Both the position numbers and the translations under genes were made by a program. A stretch of 64,000 bases of DNA from assembly GCA_027488215.1 (NCBI GenBank), contig JAIYCB010000011.1, positions 1 to 64,000 of the forward strand. The letters run 5' to 3'. Of this stretch, positions 8,628-18,118 are shown piece by piece (within the stretch, counting starts at the first letter, position 1; every line of letters begins with the position of its first letter). The notes under the pieces were generated by a model. That model made no database searches. It worked only from the letters and a program-made list of their open reading frames with translations, and was not told where the DNA came from. Source of the DNA: Comamonadaceae bacterium. GTDB lineage: Bacteria > Pseudomonadota > Gammaproteobacteria > Burkholderiales > Burkholderiaceae_C.

Positions 8628-11267
8628 TCAAGTGCGAAGCAGTTGCTTGAGCACGTTTTGCAAGCGGCGTGCCGTGGTTTCCTCGTGTGGTCCTGACAGA
8701 ACCTGTGCCACATCCTGAGCCCAAGTTTCACTGGGTCCTGGTTGGTTGCGCTGGGTCAACAACTGCAACTGCAAGGCGCGGCGTTCACTGAGTTTGTCAG
8801 CGGGCGTCGGCACATCGGCCGCCATCTCCAGGCGCAACAGCGCTGTTGCCACAGGGGGTTTAGGCTCGGCACTCACGGCTTGTGCCCAGGCCTGACGTGT
8901 GGTGGCGTTAACGCCTTTGCCCAGTTCTTGCGCTGAGGGCAAGGCATCAGCCTGGCGAGCTTGCCAAGCCGTCATCACACGACCCAGGGTCTCGCCGTGC
9001 GCTTGTGCAGCCAGCTTACGCAGCGACATTTCGGCGCGCTCAAGAGCTTCGCGTTGGGCACGGAAAGCCGTATCGCCCAAACGCGGACCGCGATCCTCAC
9101 GCGGGCCTCGGTCGCCAAAGCGGCCAGCACCTGGGCCTCGGTCTCCACCCGGGCGTGCACCGCGTTCACCTGGTCGGTCATCTCGTCGGCCATCGCGCCC
9201 AGAAGGCACTTCGGCGCGCTTTTGGCCTGGCCGGTCGTCGCCGCGCACGGCCACCACAGGTCTGGCCGGCTTGGGGGTCAACACAGGTGCCGCAGGCTGC
9301 TCTTGGGCTTCGCTGTTCGACTCGGACCCGGTTGCTGCTGCATCGGACGCTGCAGACTCGCTGGCTTGCGACTGCCGGGCTTGTCCGCGCAAGGCGGCGT
9401 CGAGCGCAGCCATCGCAGCGCGGATCTTGGCCGCATCGCCAATGGCATTCGCCGCGTCCAGCGCTTTGGAGGCGTCAATGACCGCACGGTCGTGGGTGCT
9501 CAGAGGCGCTGTAGCCTGTGGGCGATCGGTACCTTTGCGCTGAAAGGCTTCGTCCAGTGGAGCACGGAACACTTCCCAGAGTTTTTGTTCGGTCTTGCGG
9601 TCCAGCGGCACTGACTGGGCTTCCACTTGCCAACGCTGCTGCAGGGCTTTGACAGCGTCAACACGCAAGGCCGGTGCCGCGCCGAGCTCACGCGCTTCGT
9701 TGATCAGGGCCTGACGGCGCTCAATGCTGGTTTTTTGAGCGGTTTCCAGACGGATCGCCGCAGCTCTGAAAATAACTTTCCATTGCCCCTGCATTTCGCC
9801 GAAGGCTTTCTCGCTCAAGTGTCCGGCATTGCGCCAACGGTCGGCAAATTGGTGCAGGGCGCGCAACTGGCCACGCCAGTCCTCGCTTTGGGCATTCTCT
9901 GCGGTCCAGGCCTTGACCTCGTCCATCAGCGCCAGACGCTGTGCGCGCTGGTCGGCCGAGTCTTTTTTCATTTGCTCCAACCAAGCCAGTACGGTTTTGT
10001 AAGCCTCGTTGCAAGCGGCATCAAAGCGCTTCCACAGCGCGTGGTTGGGCAGGCCGCCTTGGTCAATTTGCTTCCAGCCATCACGCAATTGGCGCAATTT
10101 GTCCTGCATTTTCCGTCCACCAACGGTGGGGGCCTTGTTGGCATCCAACAGGGCTTCCGCTTGGACAACCAAGTCGGTACGCACCTGATCGGCCAGCCAG
10201 CGTTGCCACCCTTGTGCATCACCACCAGCCGTCAAAGCTTTGTGCAGGCGCTCATCGAGGCTGGTGTCCAGCTGTTTGCCGTGGATCTTGAGCACATTGC
10301 GCAAGGCAGCTGCAGCATCGGCAGGTGATGCCTCCTGACCTTCGGCGAGTTGCTTTTCCAACGCCTCCAAAACTTCTGTCACAGCTGCCATCGCTTGCTC
10401 GCGCAGGGCCTGGCGCTGGGCTGGGTCGATTTTGGGTTTGACCGGCTTTTCGGCATGTTCTGCTTTGGCTGGCTTGGTCGATTCGACTGCTGAAGCGACC
10501 TGTTGCGTCAATTCACCACGCAATCGACGGATCTCGTCGGCCCAAACGGGCACGGGCGGCAAGTCGGCTGAGGCGTCGGTTTGGGCCAAAGCAGCCACAG
10601 CGGCTGCGGCCGAAAAACCTTCCCATACAGCCTGCAACTGCTTGCCAGCTGCATCCAATTGAGGTGGGTATTTGAGATCGACACTGAGCCAGGCGCTGCT
10701 TTGGGTCAGGGCTTGGGCCTGGTTCTGCCACTGATCCACATCGGCCTGCAAGCCGTTTTGCCCTCCCAAGGCTTCGGCCAGCGATTTGGTAGACAAAACC
10801 TCAATGCGCTGGGCCAGCAAAACCGCCGCTTCTCGCTGAACCATGACCTGATGCTGCAGGTCTTCCACGCCCTTGACCACTTCGGTCAATCTTTGCTTGA
10901 GGCCCGCCAAAGGCTCGCGTGACAGGGGGGCGCCGGCTTTGGCGGCATCACGTTGCCAGGCCAGCGCATCGGCAATGTTCAATCGGGGCGATTGCAGCAA
11001 ATGATTGGCTTTTTGAGCCCATTCGGTGGCCAAGGCTTCTTGGCCATGCAAGCGCTTGATCTCCTCGAGTTTTTCCTTGAGCAACTTGGCCACGCCCTTG
11101 TCTCGGCCAGACAATTCACGATAAACCTCAGCCATCAATTCTTCAGAGGGCTCGGTCACCAACCAATCGCGCAGACGGGCGCTGCGATCGCTGGAAGTCG
11201 GGGCATTGAAAATCCCTGCGGCCAAAGGGTCCAGGGCGGCGATATCGAAAGGCTTGGAAGAAGTCAC
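8628..11267 (-). CDS. DUF349-containing large protein with RG-rich linker
   Basis: An 879-residue, mostly helical, Ala/Gln/Leu-rich protein belonging to the DUF349 group found across beta- and gamma-proteobacteria; its function is not established. DUF349 units form repeated helical hairpins rich in W and E (for example WQRWLADQVR, WKQIDQGGLPNHALWKRFDAA, WRGQLRALHQFADRWRNAGHLSEKA). Near residues 675-731 lies a disordered, arginine/glycine/aspartate-rich linker (GDRGPGAGRFGDRGPREDRG), then a helical C-terminus. It stands alone, convergent with lpxH and divergent from the lytic transglycosylase. Confidence 0.85.
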   Translation of the reverse strand: MTSSKPFDIAALDPLAAGIFNAPTSSDRSARLRDWLVTEPSEELMAEVYRELSGRDKGVAKLLKEKLEEIKRLHGQEALATEWAQKANHLLQSPRLNIADALAWQRDAAKAGAPLSREPLAGLKQRLTEVVKGVEDLQHQVMVQREAAVLLAQRIEVLSTKSLAEALGGQNGLQADVDQWQNQAQALTQSSAWLSVDLKYPPQLDAAGKQLQAVWEGFSAAAAVAALAQTDASADLPPVPVWADEIRRLRGELTQQVASAVESTKPAKAEHAEKPVKPKIDPAQRQALREQAMAAVTEVLEALEKQLAEGQEASPADAAAALRNVLKIHGKQLDTSLDERLHKALTAGGDAQGWQRWLADQVRTDLVVQAEALLDANKAPTVGGRKMQDKLRQLRDGWKQIDQGGLPNHALWKRFDAACNEAYKTVLAWLEQMKKDSADQRAQRLALMDEVKAWTAENAQSEDWRGQLRALHQFADRWRNAGHLSEKAFGEMQGQWKVIFRAAAIRLETAQKTSIERRQALINEARELGAAPALRVDAVKALQQRWQVEAQSVPLDRKTEQKLWEVFRAPLDEAFQRKGTDRPQATAPLSTHDRAVIDASKALDAANAIGDAAKIRAAMAALDAALRGQARQSQASESAASDAAATGSESNSEAQEQPAAPVLTPKPARPVVAVRGDDRPGQKRAEVPSGRDGRRDDRPGERGARPGGDRGPGAGRFGDRGPREDRGPRLGDTAFRAQREALERAEMSLRKLAAQAHGETLGRVMTAWQARQADALPSAQELGKGVNATTRQAWAQAVSAEPKPPVATALLRLEMAADVPTPADKLSERRALQLQLLTQRNQPGPSETWAQDVAQVLSGPHEETTARRLQNVLKQLLRT
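9075..9247 (-). repeat. Tandem RG-rich coding repeat inside the DUF349 gene
   Basis: The DNA encoding residues about 675-731 is a degenerate run of short GC-rich units giving repeated GDRG/DDRPG/RGPR tripeptides and tetrapeptides. Such RG/RGG-like stretches are typical of disordered RNA-binding segments. This may vary in length between strains. Confidence 0.6.
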
Positions 11268-11665
11268 AGTTAAAACTTTAAAAGCGCGGTGTTGCCCAAT
11301 GGGCCTGAAGGCAGAATTGGCAGCACTTATCAGACAAGTGAGCCAGACGGGCGTAAAACGCTATTTTCTCCTTTATTTCGGCTGGACAGTCTTTTGGCAT
11401 GTTTTCGGACGAAATCTCTGATGAATTACACACACAAACCATCAATTCATTCAATTTAATTATGATTATTTTGTTTTTTATTATTGACTGGTTATGAAAA
11501 GTTCCTAGAATTCGCCCCAGCCTGAGACCCTCAGGGATAACCCGATAACGCTGCCGAAACCGGCATGAGCCGCAAAACTGCTTGTACGCATCGTGCGGCT
11601 CGCGTCCCCCAACCCATCAAAAGCCTATGGCCCGTGGCACCTGGCTTTGAATGATAGGAAGTGCT
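11268..11665. other. Divergent intergenic region DUF349 gene / lytic transglycosylase
   Basis: About 400 bp without a gene. The part at 11420-11500 is strikingly AT-rich against a GC-rich background and leads into a good sigma-70-type promoter (listed separately). The remainder up to the transglycosylase start is GC-richer and holds no frame I would support. Confidence 0.5.
11484..11511 (+). promoter_or_regulatory. Sigma-70-like promoter
   Basis: TTGACT, a 16-bp spacer and TAGAAT are preceded by a long A/T-rich run resembling an UP element. It points towards the transglycosylase gene, about 155 bp upstream of its start, implying a sizeable 5' leader. Confidence 0.6.
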
Positions 11666-12457
11666 ATGACAGCGACATTGACTTGGCCCCACGTTCAAAG
11701 GGCCGTTTTGACCTTTGCCTTCGATGTGCGAGAAGGCTTTGTAGAGATCACCCGGCACAGCCTGGCTGTGATCGGCTTGGCTGTGGTGGCCTTGGCCTTG
11801 ACGCTTTTGGCTCGCCCCAACCTGCAGCAAGTGGCCAGCGAGACACTGATGGGATGGCTTCAATTGCGCCAGGTGGAACAAAGTGTCCCCTTGGAAGCAC
11901 CAATCCCCATGGCAGCAGCCCGATCCACCGCATCGCCAATGCAAGACCTGAGCAGCGATCAAGCGGCCGTGACGCGTTGGCTCAGCAACAAATACAAAGT
12001 CTCCAAGGAGCCCTTGGCAGCTTTGGTCTCGGAAGCCTGGTCTTTGGGTGAGCGCAGCCAGATTGCGCCGACCTTGCTCTTGGCCGTGATGGCCATTGAG
12101 TCGCGCTTCAACCCCTTTGCCCATGGCAACCAAGGTGGCTTGGGTCTGATGCAAATTGAGCCCGATGCGCACATTGCTGCCTTGTCTCCTTTTGGAGGTC
12201 GGCTGGCTGCCTTTGACCCTCTGACCAATCTGAGGGTCGGCACGCGTCACCTGCAGAGCTTGATTCAGGACACGGGGACTCTGGAAGAGGCCCTGCGCTT
12301 GTATGCTGCCGCCTCTGGGCAAGGCAACAACGACCAGTACGTGGACCGCGTATTGGCCGAGCAAAAGCTCTTGGACAACTTGAGCAAAGGCCAAAAAACA
12401 GCCTTGACAGACAAAAACAACGCCGCTTTGCAGAGATCGCCTCAAACCCAAATGTGA
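11666..12457 (+). CDS. Lytic transglycosylase, SLT domain
   Basis: Muramidase-like enzyme expected to cleave the glycan strands of peptidoglycan. An N-terminal hydrophobic segment (SLAVIGLAVVALALTLLA) anchors or exports it. The SLT domain contains the catalytic glutamate in AIESRFNPFA, then GGLGLMQIEP and the later NLRVGTRHL and YAAASGQGN segments. The start was moved to the ATG preceded by AGGAAGTGCT; the ORF track begins five codons earlier. A weak GGCCC/GGGCC hairpin follows the stop. Confidence 0.9.
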   Translation: MTATLTWPHVQRAVLTFAFDVREGFVEITRHSLAVIGLAVVALALTLLARPNLQQVASETLMGWLQLRQVEQSVPLEAPIPMAAARSTASPMQDLSSDQAAVTRWLSNKYKVSKEPLAALVSEAWSLGERSQIAPTLLLAVMAIESRFNPFAHGNQGGLGLMQIEPDAHIAALSPFGGRLAAFDPLTNLRVGTRHLQSLIQDTGTLEEALRLYAAASGQGNNDQYVDRVLAEQKLLDNLSKGQKTALTDKNNAALQRSPQTQM

Positions 12458-12494
12458 ATTTGTGGCCCAAAAGCATGGGCCGGCTGGGCTACAC

Positions 12495-12662
12495 TTGAAG
12501 GGTGCGCGACTGGCGATAGGAGCCTGTTTTTTTATTACAAAACAGAGCACTCTGACGTGGAGCGTGGTGGCCCGAGTCACTGCCGAACCACTGGGAAGCG
12601 CACAGCCTGGCCGTTCATCTTGCATGACGAGACAGGTTTTAAGCCGTTCGCCTGGGCAGCCC
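12495..12662 (+). promoter_or_regulatory. ZTP (pfl-motif) riboswitch controlling glyA
   Basis: The leader carries the conserved blocks of the pfl/ZTP riboswitch in order. The 5' block is GGTGCGCGACTGGCGA. The CCACTGGGAAGCGCAC block follows, whose GCGCAC pairs with GTGCGC to close the first helix. The 3' block is CCGTTCGCCTGGGC, matching the CCGCCUGGGC pseudoknot region. ZTP riboswitches sense the folate-stress alarmone ZMP/ZTP and typically sit before folate/purine genes such as glyA. Between the first two blocks is an unusually long insert with its own CTGTTTT/AAAACAG hairpin. Recognition is by eye; the boundaries are approximate. Confidence 0.88.
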
Positions 12663-12715
12663 TTGTCAATGAACCCAAGGTTCGGGTCAAGGTCACCTCC
12701 ATCCTAAGGACTGCC

Positions 12716-13960
<1,245 letters not shown>

Positions 13961-13970
13961 GGCCTGAGCC

Positions 13971-14420
13971 ATGAAATGCCCGTTTTGCGGTCACCTCGAA
14001 ACCCAAGTGGTGGAGACTCGGCTGGCCGAAGAAGGGGGTTTTATCCGCAGACGTCGCCAGTGCGGCGCCTGTGAAAAACGCTTCACCACGTATGAAAAGC
14101 CGGAAGTCAACTTTCCGGCCATCGTGAAAAAAGACGGCCGGCGAATTGACTACCAACGCGAGAAACTGCGAGACAGCCTGAACTTGGCATTGCGCAAGCG
14201 TCCCGTGAGCACCGAGCAGGTAGACAGTGCCATTGACCGCATTGAAGAAAAGCTCCTGGCTTTGCCCAGCCGGGAAGTTGCCTCACAACGTATCGGCGAG
14301 CTGGTCATGCGGGAGTTGAAAAAACTCGACAAAGTGGCCTATGTTCGCTTCGCCAGCGTTTATCGTAATTTCGAAGACATCGACGAATTTAAAACTCTGG
14401 TTGACGAAGTGCAACGCTGA
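13971..14420 (+). CDS. nrdR: Transcriptional repressor NrdR
   Basis: Nucleotide-sensing repressor of ribonucleotide reductase genes. The N-terminal zinc ribbon is complete (CPFCG at residues 3-7 and CGACEKRF), followed by the ATP-cone domain ([19 protein letters not shown] onwards). 149 residues is the normal size. It follows glyA closely, a common Burkholderiales pairing, and is probably read from the same promoter. Confidence 0.96.
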   Translation: MKCPFCGHLETQVVETRLAEEGGFIRRRRQCGACEKRFTTYEKPEVNFPAIVKKDGRRIDYQREKLRDSLNLALRKRPVSTEQVDSAIDRIEEKLLALPSREVASQRIGELVMRELKKLDKVAYVRFASVYRNFEDIDEFKTLVDEVQR

Positions 14421-14493
14421 ACAGCCCCAGCAATAACGCGCTGTAACCAGCTCTGCACCCACCACGGGAACATTTTGGTCAATCGATACACCC

Positions 14494-15045
14494 TCAACAA
14501 TTGGCGCTTTTCAAGCGTTCGGCTTTTTCCAATCGGGGCTTGCCCACAGCATTGATCACCACCCGCCAGACATGCGCTTGCCCGACCCCGCAAAGGGTCA
14601 AGGTACCCGCCTGAAACGCACCTGTCGTGCTTTGGCTGCGGCCCTCCAGACCATACGAGACATACCGGTTCACCGTGGTATTGCCTTGAAGCGTCAAAAA
14701 GGCAGGCAAGGGGTTTTGCACATGCAAGATGCTCTCAGTCTCCTCGCGCTGGGCGTTGTCGTTGCCGTCCACAAAAACCACCCAACCTTGCGTCCAATGT
14801 CCGGCCATGGCGCAGTCCGCCCGCGAAGCAGCTTCAGGTTGCCGGACGCAGAGCGTGACGCGCTGCTGGCGGCGCAAGGCCTCTGAGCGCGCCAGCAACA
14901 AACTGGCTTGCAATTGCTCGGCCAAGCTTTGCATCTGGTGCTTTTGGCGTAACCCCTTCAGACTGGGGGCCGCTATAGCCAACAGCACCCCAAGCAGAAC
15001 CAGTACCACCAGCATTTCGAGCAGTGTGAATCCCCGGTAGCTCAC
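14494..15045 (-). CDS. GspH/FimT family pseudopilin
   Basis: Minor type IV pilin or pseudopilin. The prepilin peptidase site is RG^FTLLEMLVVLVLLGVLLAIA, with Glu5 present and a hydrophobic N-terminal helix. A FimT/GspH-like C-terminal globular domain with two cysteines follows. I chose the GTG start (protein MSYRGFTLLEM) because GAGGAGGG precedes it; the ORF track begins 26 codons earlier, which would give an implausibly long leader. It is divergent from the pilE-like gene, suggesting shared control of the pilus cluster. Confidence 0.88.
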   Translation of the reverse strand: MSYRGFTLLEMLVVLVLLGVLLAIAAPSLKGLRQKHQMQSLAEQLQASLLLARSEALRRQQRVTLCVRQPEAASRADCAMAGHWTQGWVVFVDGNDNAQREETESILHVQNPLPAFLTLQGNTTVNRYVSYGLEGRSQSTTGAFQAGTLTLCGVGQAHVWRVVINAVGKPRLEKAERLKSANC

Positions 15046-15127
15046 GACAAGCCCTCCTCTTTGGTCAGACAAAAAAGATCCTCGATTCAGCCACATTGAG
15101 TCAATTCCGCCAAGACTGTACAAATAA

Positions 15128-15147
15128 ATATTTTGTATTCAAAATAT
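15128..15147. promoter_or_regulatory. AT-rich palindrome between divergent pilin genes
   Basis: ATATTTTG-TATT-CAAAATAT is a perfect 8-bp inverted repeat in the 126-bp gap between fimT and the pilE-like gene. It could be an operator or overlap promoter elements; no specific regulator is recognised. Confidence 0.45.
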
Positions 15148-15171
15148 AGCGGGTATGGGGAAGGTAAAAGC

Positions 15172-15633
15172 ATGACGAATACCAAAGCAAAAACCATTGC
15201 GCTCCCGTCAAAAGTCCACTTCGGTTGGACCTTGAACGAGCTTTTGGTGAGCCTGACGTTGATGGCCACGCTGGCGGCCATTGCCCTGCCCGCTTTTATG
15301 GGGCAGCAACGCCAGGCCCGACGCAGTGACGCTCAAAGCGCTTTGCAACAACTGCAACTTGAGCAAGCACGATGGCGTGGAACCCAGAGCAGCCATGCAG
15401 CAGATTTAGCCAACTTGGGTTGGACAAGCAACTTATCCCCTGGCGGTCATTACCGCATCACGATCGAAGATGCCAGCAGCGAAGGCTACAGTTTGATCGC
15501 CACCCCCATTGGCCCACAAGCTCGTGACACATCCTGCTCACCCATGCGCCTCCAATTGCGACACATGGCCACCGTGGTGCTCAGCAGCGGGGACGATCCT
15601 GCAGACGATCCCGGACGTTGTTGGCGGCAATGA
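15172..15633 (+). CDS. Type IV pilin-like protein (PilE type)
   Basis: A 153-residue prepilin with an N-terminal leader of about 16 residues and the processing site FG^WTLNELLVSLTLMATLAAIALPAF. Glu5 is retained but position 1 is Trp rather than the usual Phe/Met. The C-terminal domain has a cysteine pair (DTSCSPM ... PGRCW) that could form the pilin disulphide loop. The ATG is preceded by GGGGAAGG. The next gene overlaps its stop as ATGA, indicating coupling with the PilW-like gene. Confidence 0.86.
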   Translation: MTNTKAKTIALPSKVHFGWTLNELLVSLTLMATLAAIALPAFMGQQRQARRSDAQSALQQLQLEQARWRGTQSSHAADLANLGWTSNLSPGGHYRITIEDASSEGYSLIATPIGPQARDTSCSPMRLQLRHMATVVLSSGDDPADDPGRCWRQ

Positions 15634-16367
15634 GTCCCACAATGCCAAAGTGCCACAAGTTGCGCATGACCCGTGTCTCTGCCCAGACCGCACTAGGTGG
15701 TCTTGCGAATTGTCGCAGCATAGGTCGGATCACTGGTTGCCCCGTGTCGACACAACAAGGCGAGACCTTGGTGGGCTTGCTGGTGGGTCTGGGCGTGGGT
15801 TTGGTGGTTCTGGCTGCAGGCAGCCAGATGCTGGCGCATCACTTGCAAGGGCATCGCCTTGCCTTGCAAGACAGTCATGTGCACCACGACCTGCGTTCAG
15901 CACTGGACAACATCACTCAAGAATTGCGGCAAGCTCAATCGCTCGGACAGGCGTGGCGGTTGCGCGCCGCAGCCGAATGCATGGACGCCCTTTGTGGGGG
16001 CCTGTCCGAACTGAAGGTCCAAGGCCAGCGTATCAGCTTTGGACGGGACCGCAATCTCAACGGCATGTTGGACAACAACGATTGTTCAGGTTTCCAATTG
16101 AGGGACCATAAACTGCAAATACGAACCGCTTGCACGCCTGAGGTCTGGACCGATTTGACCGATGCCGGCAGCCTGAAAGTCACTGGCTTGCAATGGGAGG
16201 TGCAATGTGAAAAACGCGGGCGCTGGGTAGCGCGTTGGGTTACGGTAAAACTGAGCGCACAGTGGCCGCGTGACGCCTTACGCGCGCTGAACCTGACGCA
16301 AACTGTGTTCCTGCGCAACGATGTGCCCGCCTCGCCCTGGCCTCAAGTTTGTGGGGCTGCCCAGTGA
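15630..16367 (+). CDS. PilW-like minor pilin
   Basis: By position and layout this is the PilW component of the minor pilin complex that primes type IV pilus assembly. After a long N-terminus the hydrophobic segment reads QG^ETLVGLLVGLGVGLVVLAAG. The usual Glu at position 5 of the mature protein is Gly, and Glu is at position 1 instead. The C-terminal domain has several cysteines. Start ATG at 15630 overlaps the previous stop; a TTG 12 bp earlier opens the frame in the track. The long leader (over 40 residues) means a later start is possible. Confidence 0.78.
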   Translation: MSPTMPKCHKLRMTRVSAQTALGGLANCRSIGRITGCPVSTQQGETLVGLLVGLGVGLVVLAAGSQMLAHHLQGHRLALQDSHVHHDLRSALDNITQELRQAQSLGQAWRLRAAAECMDALCGGLSELKVQGQRISFGRDRNLNGMLDNNDCSGFQLRDHKLQIRTACTPEVWTDLTDAGSLKVTGLQWEVQCEKRGRWVARWVTVKLSAQWPRDALRALNLTQTVFLRNDVPASPWPQVCGAAQ

Positions 16368-17623
16368 CTCCAACAGAGGCCATGCGCGGTCACTACAGCC
16401 CCCCTGGGGCCAGGACCGAAGTCGGAGCCATCAGTTTGATGGTGGCGATCAGCCTGAGTCTGCTTGCCAGCTTGGCCAGTTTTTACAGCGCGCGCAGTGT
16501 GCTGGTAGACCGCCTGGCCAACGACAATCGAATCAAGACCGTCCAGGCGCGACTGGTAGCCGAATCCGCCTTGGCCTGGGCTCGGGCCGACCTGCAAAAG
16601 CAATACGCCGGCAACGCGCCGGCGCCCATCTGGCTTGATGACAGGAACTCCACGCCCTGTCCTGAGATTCACAGAGGGCCGCGCTGGCAATGCCTGTCGC
16701 TCCAACCGCCTGCACACCCAAGAATGCCAGATGCACAAGCCCAGATTCTGGTCCTCCGCGACCTGGTCTCCTCGCCTCACGTGGCCCAATTACAGGCCAG
16801 CGCCAGGCTGAGAGACGGCGCAAGTCGTGCGCACGTCCAGGCGCATGTGTTCATACCAACCGTGGCACTGGCCCCGCTCCATCCCAACACGGCAGCAGTG
16901 GTGCTCAATGGCTGCGCTGGCCCAGCTTTGGGCGGGCAAGTCAGTGTGTGTCCGCTCAGCCAAACGGGCATGGCCTGCAGCGGCGTACCCACAAGCGCAG
17001 CGGTGCACAGTTTCTGGCTGGCAGACACCCACAACAGCGAGATCACTAAAGCTGAGCCTCGCAAGTGCTTGGCTTTTGGCGCTGAACATCTACCCGCAGG
17101 AGGCGCTCTTACAGGCACTGTCTCGGCCTTGCCCCGAGGCAAATGCACCAACGAAGCTTGGACCAGCGTGCTGGGCGACATCACCCCAGAACAGATCCGA
17201 GCCTGGTCTGAGGCGCAAGCGCGCAACGGTTTGACCGCCCTGAGCCAACCCGCACGCAACATCTACTGGGTAGACAGCCCTGCCACCTGGACCCAAAGCT
17301 TGGGCACCATCGATGCGCCAGTGCTGCTGGTTTTTTCTAGCCAGGCCTGCGCCCAGCGCTGCCCGAACATCGCTCCTGGTGTGCGCGTGGTAGGCACCGT
17401 GGTCTTGCAAACCCAATGCCAGGACGATAAAGCCCGGGCCTGGCACGCCGGTCACATCGAGGGGCAACTGGTGGTCGAGTCAGGCTTACCCGAGCTGCAA
17501 AGCGGCAGTCGCGTTTTGGCACGCGCGTTGGCCCAAGCTCCCTATCGACTACCCTGGCCCCCGGGCATGGACGCGAGGCAAGTGCAGCGCGTGCCTGGCA
17601 GCTGGCGAGAGGGAAGGCCATGA
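16364..17623 (+). CDS. PilX-like minor pilin / pilus assembly protein
   Basis: About 419 residues with an N-terminal hydrophobic helix (VGAISLMVAISLSLLASLASFYSARSVLV) and a large extracytoplasmic domain with several cysteines. Its place between PilW- and PilV-like genes identifies it as PilX-like. The processing site is degenerate (VG^AISLMVAI) and lacks Glu5, as is common for PilX/GspK-like tip proteins. The GTG start overlaps the upstream TGA; an in-frame ATG at 16382 with AGAGG before it is an alternative. Confidence 0.75.
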   Translation: MTPTEAMRGHYSPPGARTEVGAISLMVAISLSLLASLASFYSARSVLVDRLANDNRIKTVQARLVAESALAWARADLQKQYAGNAPAPIWLDDRNSTPCPEIHRGPRWQCLSLQPPAHPRMPDAQAQILVLRDLVSSPHVAQLQASARLRDGASRAHVQAHVFIPTVALAPLHPNTAAVVLNGCAGPALGGQVSVCPLSQTGMACSGVPTSAAVHSFWLADTHNSEITKAEPRKCLAFGAEHLPAGGALTGTVSALPRGKCTNEAWTSVLGDITPEQIRAWSEAQARNGLTALSQPARNIYWVDSPATWTQSLGTIDAPVLLVFSSQACAQRCPNIAPGVRVVGTVVLQTQCQDDKARAWHAGHIEGQLVVESGLPELQSGSRVLARALAQAPYRLPWPPGMDARQVQRVPGSWREGRP

Positions 17624-18096
17624 AACCACCCTCTGTTGGGATCATCGTCCCGTGCAGGCCTAATTGCGCCAAGGTAAGAGGCATGGCTCTGATTGAGGCG
17701 CTGGTGGCCTCTGCGGTGCTGAGCGTTGGGTTGGCCGGTGCCTCACGTCTGACCCTGCACACCCTGCAAATCGCCAGCGACACCCGACAACACACCGTAG
17801 CCCTTGCCTTGGCTCTGGATGCCATGGACTGCCATCAGTCCGACCGCGCAGGATGCCTCCTGCAATCAACCACAGTGGTGCAAGGCACAACCTATAGCCT
17901 AGAAAGCCAAGTGACAGCGCGCACAGGTCTGGCCCTGGTGGACTTGCAGGTGCAAGTAACTTGGCCCGCCATAGGCCGGACTCACAGCAGTGAGCGCTTG
18001 GGAACACCCGAGCAGAAAAAGCCCAGCATGGGCCAGATCACCCTCCACAGCAGTCGCGATGCAGTGCCTGCCTGGCTTGGCGTATCCTTGCCATGA
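17620..18096 (+). CDS. PilV-like minor pilin
   Basis: A 158-residue prepilin with processing site RG^MALIEALVASAVLSVGLAG, Glu5 present, and a short C-terminal domain with two nearby cysteines (DCHQSDRAGC). It begins with an ATGA overlap of the PilX-like stop, so the pilE-W-X-V-like genes are translationally linked. Minor pilins of this kind are thought to form the pilus tip or initiation complex. ribD follows after 22 bp and may share the transcript although unrelated in function. Confidence 0.82.
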   Translation: MKPPSVGIIVPCRPNCAKVRGMALIEALVASAVLSVGLAGASRLTLHTLQIASDTRQHTVALALALDAMDCHQSDRAGCLLQSTTVVQGTTYSLESQVTARTGLALVDLQVQVTWPAIGRTHSSERLGTPEQKKPSMGQITLHSSRDAVPAWLGVSLP

Positions 18097-18118
18097 TCTG
18101 TTGCACTTGTCTTTCGCC

